The notes beneath the pieces were generated by a model. That model made no database searches. It was not told where the DNA came from and was given only the letters and a program-made list of their open reading frames with translations. Source: Zygosaccharomyces rouxii (lineage: Eukaryota > Ascomycota > Saccharomycetes > Saccharomycetales > Saccharomycetaceae). Taken from it: DNA of 64,000 nucleotides. The position numbers and the translations under genes were made by a program. Shown in pieces: positions 30,366-40,273 of this stretch (positions are counted from its first letter, which is position 1; each line of letters starts with the position of its first letter). The stretch spans positions 1,056,501-1,120,500 of the forward strand of contig NC_012995.1 of NCBI RefSeq assembly GCF_000026365.1, given 5' to 3'.

Positions 30366-32488
30366 CCAAAGATACCCTGATTCCACTTATTCTCCCGAGT
30401 TCATCGAGCGATGATGATGACCCTACCGATAGACAAAATGGGATCGAAGACAATAGTAGTCGACATGGGGGTCATACCAAGCAACTCATAGTCAATGGGA
30501 CAGTTAGGTTGGAGCCTATAAGCCTGCCCAGTCACAATTACAGGTTCAAGAAATGTAAGATATCCATTGCACAGCTAAACCAAAGGAACTATCTTCCAAC
30601 GTCTAAAGTTGCAAGGAAGTCCAGAAGGGTCACACTACCAGCCAAATTTGAGAAGGAAAAGGCACCATATTTTACTAAGTTTCATGTAGGTACTTCGTTG
30701 GAAGAGAAGGATCATAAATTGATAAGTTCTCTTTGTCAAATATCTTCAAATTTACATGATTTTAAGACGGAATACGACATGGATGAACAAGACGAATTGT
30801 ATCTAAATTTTCTTAATTCAGAATACTGCCGTGATCAGATGCATCATCACGAATTTGAAATAGTTATGAGCGTTTTGGAAACTGAATGGCATCATTTGGA
30901 AAAACAAATTCCGCCGAGGTCAATAAGTTCCAATGTCTCGGAAGCAGATCATCAATCGCATACCGCTAAGGTCCATTTTGAACTTTATGGATCCGATGAT
31001 GGTACTGGGACCTCTTTGGATCAAAGATGTGCTGTTTGTGGTGATGCTGATAGCGATAGTTCCAACGTAATTGTCTTCTGTGACGGTTGTGATGTCGCCG
31101 TACATCAAGAATGCTATGGTGTGGTTTTTATTCCCGAGGGCCAATGGTTATGTCGTCGATGCTTGGTATCGAAGAATCGTAAAGTAAATTGTCTTTTCTG
31201 CCCCAGCCATACTGGTGCATTTAAGCAGTCAGATACGGGTTCGTGGTCCCATGTTGTGTGTGGACTTTGGATTCCTGAATTATTCTTCGCTAACATACAC
31301 TACATGGAACCCATTGAAGGTATTAATCATATAAATAAATCAAGGTGGAAACTCGTGTGTTACATATGCAAGCAGAAAATGGGAGCATGCATACAATGCA
31401 CTCAAAGAAATTGCTTTAGTGCCTTTCACGTAACATGCGCTAAAAGAGCTGGTCTCTATATGGATTTTGGTGGGTCTTCCATCGCTGAAATTGCCACAAA
31501 TCAATTTTATCCTCCACACATGTTACGATCTTTCTGTGATAGACACTCACCACCAGGTTGGCCTGATTGTTCGGGTGGAATTTTCAAGACAAGAAGGTAT
31601 TTCTCAGATACAAATGATGTCGAGATGCCCAATAAAATAACAGAGGCTACACCGCAAAATCCTATCAATGCTACTACTAAGAACAAATGGAAGACTAACC
31701 GGGGTACCCCAATTGCTCCCAATATCTTTGCAGAGAAGGTAAAACAGATTTTAACTTTTTTCCAAATCCCAGGTTCTGCGCAAGCCGCTTATCACATATG
31801 CAAGTACTGGTCAATGAAAAGAGAATTAAAAAGGGGAGCTCCACTCGTGCGTAGGTTTGATCCAAGCTCTTATAACATGCTAGATGTAGAACAACTGAAA
31901 GAAAGAATCCAAGTAACGGATATATTATTGGAGGATTTGTCAAAACTCCAAAATTTATGCAACTTGGTGAAAAGACGTACAGTGACTTACAACAACAAAC
32001 GTGTTGCTGAACGGAGCATCCGCAATAAAATTGAGCACACTGAAGGTTATATGATTCAGTCCATAATATTAGACAAATTTGTGAATTCAGATCATTTCAA
32101 AGCATTACAAAGGGCCATATCTAATGAAGAAACACTTTCTGATCTTCTACAATTCAAAGATTATAAATGTAAAAACCTGGACACTTTAATGAAGGACCTC
32201 TATCAATTTTTGGATTCATTAGAAAATTGTTCTAAATCAACAAGAGCTCTTTCTACTAATTTAAGGAAAGCTCGGGATTACTTGGACAATTTGATTAAGC
32301 ACTACAAAGAGTTCGATGTCAACGAATTGTTACACCAAGACTTTTACATTAATGATAAGGATGTTGTAAAATCCAAAGAAAGAAATTGGAAGGCAACTTA
32401 TTATCAAGAACTGGAGGATATTAGTGATGTTGAAGAACTTTCTGAAGACTGTAAAAGAACTCTTGAAATTGAATTTTTGGACAAATAA
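30290..32488 (+). CDS. NTO1: NuA3 histone acetyltransferase subunit Nto1
   Basis: BRPF-like scaffold of the NuA3 complex, which acetylates histone H3 at transcribed genes and reads methylated H3. The 732-residue protein has the EPL1-like region at about 120-235. A PHD finger at 246-292 follows (CAVCGDADSDSS...CDGCDVAVHQECYG...WLCRRC), then a zinc knuckle and the extended PHD at about 300-415 (CLFCPSHTGAFKQ...WSHVVCGLWIPELFF...CYICKQKMGACIQC...FHVTCAKRAGLYM). The C-terminal half is helical and charged. Length agrees with S. cerevisiae (748). The start follows homologues; an out-of-frame ATG lies upstream. Place and strand match YPR031W. Confidence 0.95.
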   Translation: MSRHSNDDGPKLREETDFEELYPELTKDTLIPLILPSSSSDDDDPTDRQNGIEDNSSRHGGHTKQLIVNGTVRLEPISLPSHNYRFKKCKISIAQLNQRNYLPTSKVARKSRRVTLPAKFEKEKAPYFTKFHVGTSLEEKDHKLISSLCQISSNLHDFKTEYDMDEQDELYLNFLNSEYCRDQMHHHEFEIVMSVLETEWHHLEKQIPPRSISSNVSEADHQSHTAKVHFELYGSDDGTGTSLDQRCAVCGDADSDSSNVIVFCDGCDVAVHQECYGVVFIPEGQWLCRRCLVSKNRKVNCLFCPSHTGAFKQSDTGSWSHVVCGLWIPELFFANIHYMEPIEGINHINKSRWKLVCYICKQKMGACIQCTQRNCFSAFHVTCAKRAGLYMDFGGSSIAEIATNQFYPPHMLRSFCDRHSPPGWPDCSGGIFKTRRYFSDTNDVEMPNKITEATPQNPINATTKNKWKTNRGTPIAPNIFAEKVKQILTFFQIPGSAQAAYHICKYWSMKRELKRGAPLVRRFDPSSYNMLDVEQLKERIQVTDILLEDLSKLQNLCNLVKRRTVTYNNKRVAERSIRNKIEHTEGYMIQSIILDKFVNSDHFKALQRAISNEETLSDLLQFKDYKCKNLDTLMKDLYQFLDSLENCSKSTRALSTNLRKARDYLDNLIKHYKEFDVNELLHQDFYINDKDVVKSKERNWKATYYQELEDISDVEELSEDCKRTLEIEFLDK

Positions 32489-32758
32489 TAATATAAAGCT
32501 TACTTTGTATCATTAATTAAATTAAAAAACAAACAAACAAATTCATAGGTGTCACTATACTAAACATTGATATTTTGCGGAAAAAAAAGTGTTTTAATTA
32601 TGCTTCCTATCCTTTTTATAACGCTTATTATGGTGTCTAGCTCGCCTCTATAGCGAGAAGCGCAGTGTAAGCCCGCCAAGCGTATCATTCATAACCAAGA
32701 TTATAATATTACGAAAACTGAACAAAACATCGCAATCTGATAACGATAGTCCCTAGAA

Positions 32759-35707
32759 ATGGGGTTAATCAAGAAGGTCACTACTTGGAGTTATGACGAA
32801 TTGATCGATTATGTTTCTGTGAACCCAACAAGGGACGAAGTTACCCATTATAAAGTAGATCCGCAAAATGAAGCTGACGATTCTATCATGAAAATGCATA
32901 CAGTTAAAGATTTTGGTAGTATTACATGCTTAGATTTCTCTGATTTTGAAGTTGGGCTAGTTGCAGTGGGTGAAAAAGGAGGGTACGTGAGATTATTTAA
33001 TATTATGATGGCTGATAACCCTGAATACGAATCGATTGATATGAGAGCTAGAGCTAAACAGCAACGTTGTGTTAATACACTTGGGGTTAACAGCAATGGG
33101 TTAGTTGCAATGGGTCTTGATAGAAATAGAAATGATCCGTCCTTACAAATTTGGGATATCAATTATCAAAATACCAGCTCTAGTATCGTTAATCCCACTT
33201 TCTCCTACTGCCCCAATGAAAACATCGTATCATCTAAGTTTTTGAATGAAACTGGAATAATTGTATCGAGTACGAAATTTCTAAAGGAAATTGATATCAG
33301 AGCTCCACAACCCATATATCAACATCCTACGAGACTTTCTTACGATATTAAATTGAATCCATTTAATGAATATCAATTCAGCACTTATGGCGATGATGGC
33401 ACTTTAGCAATTTGGGATAAGAGAAAAATTGCTGGTTCAGCGGCATCTACAGAGTTGAAAGTGGCAGAACCATTGTTGGTATTTGAAAAATTGGTAGGTA
33501 TTGGTGCTGCTTCTAAGAAATATATGAATTCGTGTTTCCGTTGGTCTACCGTTCGTAACAGAGAGTTTGCTACCCTTCACCGAGGTGACATGATTAAAAG
33601 ATGGTGGTTAGACTCATGTGGATCCAAAGAGGAAGATGGTGATGATGTGGAAGGGCTATTTGTATCGAGAGTTCGTGATATTAACACTACTTTTGATAGA
33701 GTGCTTACTTTTGATTATATTCCTCAACATAACTATCAAACGAGTTTGCTTTGTATGAGACAATCAGGTACCGTTTATCGAATGCCTGTAACTCAGAGCT
33801 ACACAAAGACTTCCTTCAACAATTATAATTCATTGATGCTCTCTAATTGCGAAGTACCAGATATGGATGAAATTCGAATTACAAGTGGGAACCAAAAGTC
33901 AAATGTAGAAAACGTTAATAAATCAATGAGGAGATTATCTTTTGAAGACTTGGATCTAGAAAATGATTATTTACCGAATACAGAGGAAAGTGATGAAGAT
34001 CGCGGATCTTTAGAAGTTACAGACGATGAGGAGAATAGTTATTTAGGCATGAATAATTATTCCATTCTTTGGAAACCTGAAAATTTACTAGAAAAGGACA
34101 TTAGTGTGATAATTAAAGCCAGAGCCATGTTAGGTTATGGATTGGATCCTATGGCAACTGTACAAATGATTGATGGATCTAAGACACTCCAAAACAATAC
34201 GTATATTAGAAATACTTGGAGATGGATCGCCATTGCCAAAGCAGCTGTAGATGATGGAACCATGGTTTCAGGAGATCTAGATCTCGGTTACGAAGGTATC
34301 ATTGGGATTTGGGACGGATTAAGAGGTATTTCAAATCAAAATCGATTAAGGGAAGGTAGAATACTGAATGACAAGCACTTGGAAAAAGAGATTGAAAAAA
34401 TCATTAAACTGCGTAGGAAGCACAAACAGGGCTTAGGTACGAAAAGTGGTTTTTCTAGATTTGCAGATTCACCTAAATTGACCCAAAGAAAACTATGTCT
34501 CGTTATATCAGGATGGGATTTATCTGCCTCCGATTTTGAAGAAAAATATCAAAATATTATCAAGACAGGAAACTATGAGAAAGCAGCAGCTTGGGCGGTT
34601 TTCTTTGGAGACATTCCCAAAGCAGTAGAAATTTTAAGTTCTGCCAAGAAGGAAAAATTAAATCTAATTGCAACTGCTGTAGCTGGTTACATGGCCTACA
34701 AGGATCAACCTGGTAATAATTCTTGGAGGCAACAGTGTAGGAAAATGTCAGCAGAATTGGAAGACCCTTATCTAAGAGTGATATTTGCCTTCATAGCGGA
34801 TGACGACTGGTGGGACATTCTTTACGAACCTGCCATATCATTAAGAGAAAGACTTGGTGTAGCATTAAGATTCTTAAATGATATCGATTTGAGCAGATTT
34901 TTGGAACGTACCTCTTCTGCCGTGATAAAAAGCGGTGAATTGGAAGGTCTGATTTTAACTGGTATTACACCAAGTGGTATCGATCTTTTACAATCTTATG
35001 TGGACAAAACAAGTGACGTCCAAACGGCAGCTCTCATATCACTATTTGGCTGCCCACGTTATTTCAAGGACAAAAGGGTTGACGAATGGGTGCAAACCTA
35101 TAGATCAATGCTTAACTCATGGGGGTTATTTGCCATGAGATCCAAGTTTGACTGTTTGAGAACAAAGCTATCAGAGACGAGCAATGGTGAGATTAGGGCT
35201 GAAGTGAAACCAAGACAAATGTACGTTCAATGTATGAACTGTAAAGAGAATATTAGCAAAACGAATTCATCTTTGTACAATAACAACAAGTTTACGGGAG
35301 GAAGTAATGGATCCCTCCACATGACCAAAAAATACGGAATGACAAATACACCTTCACCATTAGAGAGACAAAATCGGAAGCATTCCTGTCCCCACTGTGG
35401 TACACCTTTCCCACGATGTGTAATCTGCCTGTTGTCACTAGGCACTTCAAATCTACCGTTTGTAATAAACGGGGCTGATCAACAACCACAAGATCAAGTT
35501 CAAGAACCAGATAATGAGCATGATGAAGATGAAGGACAAATCGACCGAGGGAATGAAAATTACCAGGGGAAGAAATTAAGGTTAAATGAATGGTTCAGTT
35601 TCTGTCTAAGCTGTAACCACGGAATGCATGCCGGCCATGCTGAAGAGTGGTTCGAAAAGCATAACGTGTGTCCAGCACCAGGATGTTCCTGTCAGTGCAG
35701 TAAATGA
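32759..35707 (+). CDS. SEA4: SEA complex subunit Sea4 (GATOR2/Mios-like)
   Basis: WD-repeat protein of the SEACAT part of the vacuole-associated SEA complex, which opposes SEACIT and so promotes TORC1 activity in response to amino acids; the animal counterpart is Mios. The 982-residue protein has N-terminal WD40 repeats (about 40-370; LAIWDKRK and LQIWDINY are repeat cores), a central alpha-solenoid, and a C-terminal zinc-binding RING-type region, CMNC...CPHCGTPFPRCVICL...FCLSCNHGMHAGHAEEWF...CPAPGCSCQC. S. cerevisiae Sea4 is 1,038 residues. It is upstream of PKC1 in the same direction, as in YBL104C-YBL105C. Confidence 0.94.
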   Translation: MGLIKKVTTWSYDELIDYVSVNPTRDEVTHYKVDPQNEADDSIMKMHTVKDFGSITCLDFSDFEVGLVAVGEKGGYVRLFNIMMADNPEYESIDMRARAKQQRCVNTLGVNSNGLVAMGLDRNRNDPSLQIWDINYQNTSSSIVNPTFSYCPNENIVSSKFLNETGIIVSSTKFLKEIDIRAPQPIYQHPTRLSYDIKLNPFNEYQFSTYGDDGTLAIWDKRKIAGSAASTELKVAEPLLVFEKLVGIGAASKKYMNSCFRWSTVRNREFATLHRGDMIKRWWLDSCGSKEEDGDDVEGLFVSRVRDINTTFDRVLTFDYIPQHNYQTSLLCMRQSGTVYRMPVTQSYTKTSFNNYNSLMLSNCEVPDMDEIRITSGNQKSNVENVNKSMRRLSFEDLDLENDYLPNTEESDEDRGSLEVTDDEENSYLGMNNYSILWKPENLLEKDISVIIKARAMLGYGLDPMATVQMIDGSKTLQNNTYIRNTWRWIAIAKAAVDDGTMVSGDLDLGYEGIIGIWDGLRGISNQNRLREGRILNDKHLEKEIEKIIKLRRKHKQGLGTKSGFSRFADSPKLTQRKLCLVISGWDLSASDFEEKYQNIIKTGNYEKAAAWAVFFGDIPKAVEILSSAKKEKLNLIATAVAGYMAYKDQPGNNSWRQQCRKMSAELEDPYLRVIFAFIADDDWWDILYEPAISLRERLGVALRFLNDIDLSRFLERTSSAVIKSGELEGLILTGITPSGIDLLQSYVDKTSDVQTAALISLFGCPRYFKDKRVDEWVQTYRSMLNSWGLFAMRSKFDCLRTKLSETSNGEIRAEVKPRQMYVQCMNCKENISKTNSSLYNNNKFTGGSNGSLHMTKKYGMTNTPSPLERQNRKHSCPHCGTPFPRCVICLLSLGTSNLPFVINGADQQPQDQVQEPDNEHDEDEGQIDRGNENYQGKKLRLNEWFSFCLSCNHGMHAGHAEEWFEKHNVCPAPGCSCQCSK

Positions 35708-36111
35708 ATATATAGATAATTAGCCGCCGAGCTTAATACAGATCCGTATGACTTACGAAACCTCGTACATAATGATAGCACATGGGAGGCTTGAAAGGAG
35801 AAGTTTGAGGTCCGCCCTTTCTAATTGTTGATCCCAACATACAATACAGTGAAGAAGGAGTTTGAAGTGAACGATCTGCCAAAAAGAATTGAGGAGAGAA
35901 TCAGAGGAAGATTTACCCATTGGGTCGGTTAAGAAGAAGAGAAAGGGAGAAAAGGTAGAGATAAGAATAAAAGGAATTGAGTTTTCATAGTGGCTCCTCA
36001 CCACCTGTTCCAACACAACTCTTCAATTTTAATACTTTTGACAATTAGAGGTGATCTGGGCGATCCCTTGAGATTTATAGCTTCTGTGGTCATTCGAAAA
36101 TATTTTACAAG
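35708..36111. promoter_or_regulatory. SEA4-PKC1 intergenic region
   Basis: 404 bp. TAGCCGCCGA at 35721-35730 is an exact copy of the Ume6-binding URS1 core. It lies only 14 bp after the SEA4 stop and about 380 bp before PKC1. The remainder is A/G-rich without further clear sites. Confidence 0.5.
35721..35730 (+). promoter_or_regulatory. URS1 (Ume6) core, exact match
   Basis: TAGCCGCCGA is the consensus by which Ume6 recruits Rpd3 and represses early meiotic genes in vegetative cells. Position at the SEA4 3' end suggests either control of PKC1 or of an antisense or alternative transcript; the sequence does not decide. Confidence 0.5.
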
Positions 36112-39100
36112 ATGTATTCACAGGTAGAACAGGAAATCCAAAGGAAGATTGAGCGGGAGCGCAATATCATCCAGGGGGCTTCGAATTTAAAGAAAAAGAC
36201 AGATAATGTTATGGTGATTCAAAAATGCAATACGAACATTCGAGAAGCAAAACAAAACATTGAGTATTTAGAGGAGACTTTCAACAGATTACATCTTAAC
36301 AGTGAGGCTCCACAGAACAAGCCGGTGGAAAACATTAAGAAAGGATATGGTCATCTTTCCACAATTTCACCCGAGGAACACATCTACTCAAGATTAGATT
36401 TAGTCAAATATGACTGTCCTTCTTTATCGCAAAGGATCCAATACATGCTACAACAGTTAGAATTTAAGCTGCAAGTAGAAAGACAATATCAAGAGGCCAA
36501 TGCAAAATTGACTAAATTATATCAGATTGATGGTGATGCTCAGAGTAGTTCGGCCGCTGAAGGTGGTGCCCAAGAATCTAGAAGCCTTATTTTGTTGTTA
36601 ACCAAGGCCTTGAAAAAATATCAAGCAATCAATGTTGATTTGGATCAGTTTAAACAACACGATAACGATAATTTAGCCAATCAACCGAAATTTAGAAGAA
36701 AACAACTTACAGGTGAATTACACATAGGTGTCACAGCAATTAGAGATGTGGATCACATTCAATCACCTCTTTTTTCAAGAAAACCTGAAAGTTACATTAC
36801 AGTTAAGATTGATGATACTATCAAGGCTAGATCAAGAGCCTCTAGAAACGACAGATGGAATGAAGATCTAGTCATACATGTCGAAAGGGGTAATGAAGTA
36901 GAAATTACCGTCTATGATAAAGTTAACGACGTGATGAGTCCAGTGGCAGTCATGTGGTTGTTACTATCTGATGTCGCTGAAGAACTTCGTAAGAAGAAGG
37001 TGGGCCAAAGTACTGATCAACAAGGTTGGGTAGATGCTTCTAAAGTTATGAGCTCATCTTCTGCTGGGCCTTCAGTCCCTTCAAATCGTGGATCAGCTCT
37101 AAGTGGTACTACAACTTTATCTTCTTCCACCGGTCAAGGAGGTGCCGGTCATGGCGGTGCACTAGCGCCGCATATCGCTAATAGAATTTCAACAAGCTCA
37201 TGGTTTGTATTAGAACCAGCAGGACAGTTGCTACTGACTTTAGCCTTTGAAAAATCGTCTCAACCAGTGAAGAAGAATAGAGTCGGTGGTCTTCACAGAC
37301 ATGGTGCAATCATTAATAGACAAGAAGAAGTTTATGAACAACATGGCCATCATTTCGTACAAAAATCATTTTACAACATTATGTGCTGTGCATATTGTGG
37401 TGATTTTTTAAGATATACAGGATTCCAATGTCAAGATTGTAAATTTCTCTGTCATAAGAAATGTTACGGTAATGTGGTTACCAAATGTATTGCAAAGACT
37501 ACTACGGAATCAGATCCTGATGAAGCTAAGTTGAATCATCGTATTCCTCATAGATTCGAGCCTGTGGCTAATAGGGGAACCAAATGGTGTTGTCACTGCG
37601 GTTACATCTTACCATGGGGTAAACAAAAAGTGCGCAAGTGTTCTGAATGTGGTATTATGTGTCATGCTCAATGTTCTCATTTGGTTCCCGATTTCTGCGG
37701 TATGTCCATGGAGATGGCCAACAAGATTTTGAGGACCATTCAAGATACCAAGAGATCACAAGAAAAGAGAAAGAGGATCTCTCCTTCTTTCCAAACAGAC
37801 TCTTCATCTAACACTTTTGCCGCTAGTGGTTCGTCTCCAGGTAAATCAAGTCAAAGATCTTATCATGCACACTACAAGCGTGAGAGTGAGAGTAGCAGTT
37901 TGGCAGCATCAAAGGATCCCTCCACAGATAGGGAGACAGCTCATGGGACCAAAAATGAAGTCGCACCATCTTCACAATCGAAAAACTCTGAAATATCACA
38001 ACGTCGGAAACAAGAACAACTAGAACAGTTACAACAGCTAGAACAACAAGAACTGCAATATCAACAACAGCAGCTACAGCAACTACAACAACTACAGGAA
38101 TTACAAGCACTGCAAAATCAAGAGGAGCAACTAGTCCAGCAAGCTCAAAGTAAGGGAATAGAGTCCACTGGTGAGAAGATAAGTAAATACATTGACCAGA
38201 ATGAGACTTATTTGAACTTCACAGAGAACGCTTACAAGAATGAAGGACCGGTGGTTCCTGAAGGCAGAACTTTGGACCCCTTAGCGGAGACTAGTAGTGC
38301 TCATATGGCTCCAGATAATCCATATATAGATGTGGAAGAATCAGAAGATGATAAGGCACGTAAAACTTTAGAGAATTGGAGACTACAAGAACAAATCGCT
38401 AGAGAAGAAGCTATCCAAAGACAACAACAGTTGTATGATATAGAAATGGATGCTATGATGGGAGAAGGCCAACTAGAGACTACAAAGGGTGGTCAGGTGG
38501 AACCGCTATCGTCATCCAACGTACCAGAGTCGTCCTTCCAGGACTCCTATGAAAATGGTCTCGTTGATCTTGGCGCCGGTCCTTCTTTAGATCACATCGA
38601 TTCTAATCCTTTTAGAAATATGGTTAACGAGGCACAACAGAAAGACCAATTACAAGTTCCTAGTGCAGACTCCTCAGGCGTTGCTTTGAAATCACCAACC
38701 GCTTCAAGATTATCAGGAGAGCAACAAGATATCAATGCTTCCAGGAATGATTATCAAATTTCGCCCCAAAGAGCACAGGGTGCTGGGAGACGTAAGAAGA
38801 AAGCAACCAAGCGTAAGAAGGTCACATTGGATGATTTTGTCCTGCTCAAGGTTTTGGGTAAAGGTAATTTTGGTAAGGTTTTACTTTCCAAGTCTAAGAA
38901 TACCAATCGTCTCTGTGCTATTAAAGTTCTGAAGAAAGACCACATTATTCAGAATCATGATATTGAAAGTGCTAGAGCTGAAAAGAAAGTGTTTATGCTA
39001 GCCACTATGGCTAAACATCCATTCCTCACCAACTTATATTGTTCATTTCAAACCGAAAACCGTATCTATTTTGCCATGGAATTCATCGGTGGTGGTGATT

Positions 39101-39822
39101 TAATGTGGCATGTACAAAATCAAAGACTTTCGGTGAGAAGAGCTAAATTCTATGCTGCAGAAGTTTTATTGGCATTGAAGTACTTTCATGAAAACGGTGT
39201 CATTTATCGTGACTTGAAATTGGAAAATATTCTTTTGACGCCAGAGGGTCACATCAAGATCGCAGACTATGGGTTGTGCAAGGATGAGATGTGGCATGGA
39301 TGTAAGACCTCGACATTCTGTGGTACCCCTGAATTTATGGCACCTGAAATTCTTAAAGAACAAGAATATACAAAGGCTGTCGATTGGTGGGCATTTGGTG
39401 TCTTGCTATACCAAATGCTTTTATGTCAATCTCCATTTTCAGGTGATGATGAAGATGAAGTTTTTAATGCTATTCTCACTGATGAGCCACTATATCCAAT
39501 TGACATGGCTGGTGATATCGTCCAAATCTTCCAAGGGTTATTGACAAAGGATCCAGTAAAGCGTCTGGGTGCTGGTACTCGTGACGCTCAGGAGGTTATG
39601 GAAGAGCCATTCTTCCGTAATATAAACTTTGATGATATTTTGAACCTGCGTGTCCGTCCACCATACGTTCCAGAGATTAAATCTCCGGAAGATACCTCGT
39701 TTTTTGAACAAGAATTCACTTCTGCACCACCTACTTTAACGCCTTTACCTTCTGTTTTGGACACAAAACAACAAGAAGAATTCAGAGGATTTTCCTTCAT
39801 GCCAGAGGACTTGGAGCTTTGA
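36112..39822 (+). CDS. PKC1: Protein kinase C (cell wall integrity pathway)
   Basis: Ser/Thr kinase activated by Rho1 that starts the Bck1-Mkk1/2-Slt2 cascade of cell-wall integrity. The 1,236-residue protein has two HR1 Rho-binding coiled coils (about 1-65 and 105-190), a C2 domain (about 200-320), two C1 zinc fingers at about 413-464 and 482-531, a Gln-rich linker near 635-685, and a kinase domain at about 909-1168. Key residues are the glycine loop GKGNFGKV, Lys938, Asp1034 in YRDLKLEN, Asp1052 in an ADYG variant of DFG, and the activation loop TSTFCGTPEF (Thr1068 the likely Pkh target). The hydrophobic tail motif FRGFSFMPEDLEL follows. S. cerevisiae Pkc1 is 1,151 residues; the extra length is in the linker. 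Confidence 0.98.
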   Translation: MYSQVEQEIQRKIERERNIIQGASNLKKKTDNVMVIQKCNTNIREAKQNIEYLEETFNRLHLNSEAPQNKPVENIKKGYGHLSTISPEEHIYSRLDLVKYDCPSLSQRIQYMLQQLEFKLQVERQYQEANAKLTKLYQIDGDAQSSSAAEGGAQESRSLILLLTKALKKYQAINVDLDQFKQHDNDNLANQPKFRRKQLTGELHIGVTAIRDVDHIQSPLFSRKPESYITVKIDDTIKARSRASRNDRWNEDLVIHVERGNEVEITVYDKVNDVMSPVAVMWLLLSDVAEELRKKKVGQSTDQQGWVDASKVMSSSSAGPSVPSNRGSALSGTTTLSSSTGQGGAGHGGALAPHIANRISTSSWFVLEPAGQLLLTLAFEKSSQPVKKNRVGGLHRHGAIINRQEEVYEQHGHHFVQKSFYNIMCCAYCGDFLRYTGFQCQDCKFLCHKKCYGNVVTKCIAKTTTESDPDEAKLNHRIPHRFEPVANRGTKWCCHCGYILPWGKQKVRKCSECGIMCHAQCSHLVPDFCGMSMEMANKILRTIQDTKRSQEKRKRISPSFQTDSSSNTFAASGSSPGKSSQRSYHAHYKRESESSSLAASKDPSTDRETAHGTKNEVAPSSQSKNSEISQRRKQEQLEQLQQLEQQELQYQQQQLQQLQQLQELQALQNQEEQLVQQAQSKGIESTGEKISKYIDQNETYLNFTENAYKNEGPVVPEGRTLDPLAETSSAHMAPDNPYIDVEESEDDKARKTLENWRLQEQIAREEAIQRQQQLYDIEMDAMMGEGQLETTKGGQVEPLSSSNVPESSFQDSYENGLVDLGAGPSLDHIDSNPFRNMVNEAQQKDQLQVPSADSSGVALKSPTASRLSGEQQDINASRNDYQISPQRAQGAGRRKKKATKRKKVTLDDFVLLKVLGKGNFGKVLLSKSKNTNRLCAIKVLKKDHIIQNHDIESARAEKKVFMLATMAKHPFLTNLYCSFQTENRIYFAMEFIGGGDLMWHVQNQRLSVRRAKFYAAEVLLALKYFHENGVIYRDLKLENILLTPEGHIKIADYGLCKDEMWHGCKTSTFCGTPEFMAPEILKEQEYTKAVDWWAFGVLLYQMLLCQSPFSGDDEDEVFNAILTDEPLYPIDMAGDIVQIFQGLLTKDPVKRLGAGTRDAQEVMEEPFFRNINFDDILNLRVRPPYVPEIKSPEDTSFFEQEFTSAPPTLTPLPSVLDTKQQEEFRGFSFMPEDLEL

Positions 39823-40273
39823 TTTTAATACTTTACTAATAATTAATTTCTCTTACTAGTTTAGTCAGGGATTCAATTAATAGGTGAGCTGGCGATCATT
39901 ATCAGAGAAAACAGAAAACTAAACGACACACATAATTTAATACAGAAAAGGGATCAGAGAAGTTTTTTTTCAACAAAATAACAAAAAAAAACAAAATAAA
40001 AATAAAAAAGGCATCGTAAATGTCTAAGCACAGAGTATAATTGCATTTAATATTACCGATAGATAAAAAAAATCCTTTAGCTCAGTTTATATTATTTATA
40101 GAGTCTTACGTTCGAGTCCTGTTGAGAGCACTCAACAGTAATTTCTTATTTTTCGACACATTTTAAGTGCATTTGAAGGAACGAAGACAAGGCATTCAAG
40201 GGACCATCATAGTTGAATATTTCATAACCGATCAACTCTGTAGATTTCCCGTAAGAAAGTCTAGGGAATTACA
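39823..40273. promoter_or_regulatory. PKC1-SRO7 intergenic region
   Basis: 451 bp, A-rich with poly-A runs near 39970-40012. It contains the tRNA-like relic at 40073-40153. Nothing else is recognisable. Confidence 0.4.
40073..40153 (+). pseudogene. tRNA-like relic or Pol III-type unit
   Basis: TAGCTCAGTTTA at 40078-40089 resembles a tRNA A box and GTTCGAGTCC at 40110-40119 is an almost perfect B box. A five-T terminator candidate is at 40149-40153. The start TCCTTTAGCTCAGT resembles tRNA-Lys. A box to B box spacing is about 11 bases shorter than in a tRNA, no anticodon arm forms and the T stem is mostly unpaired, so it is not a working tRNA. After the B box, TGTTGAG and CTCAACA (around 40120-40136) form a 7-bp hairpin with a 4-base loop. 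A decayed tRNA is the simplest reading; a small Pol III RNA is possible. Confidence 0.4.

Noticed and set aside
32630..32690. Hairpin-rich stretch with CTCGC...GCGAG before SEA4
   Set aside because: Short stem only; no tRNA boxes and no known RNA fold.
38000..38140. Gln-rich region in PKC1 as a frameshift or insertion
   Set aside because: It remains in frame, and low-complexity linkers are common between the C1 and kinase domains.
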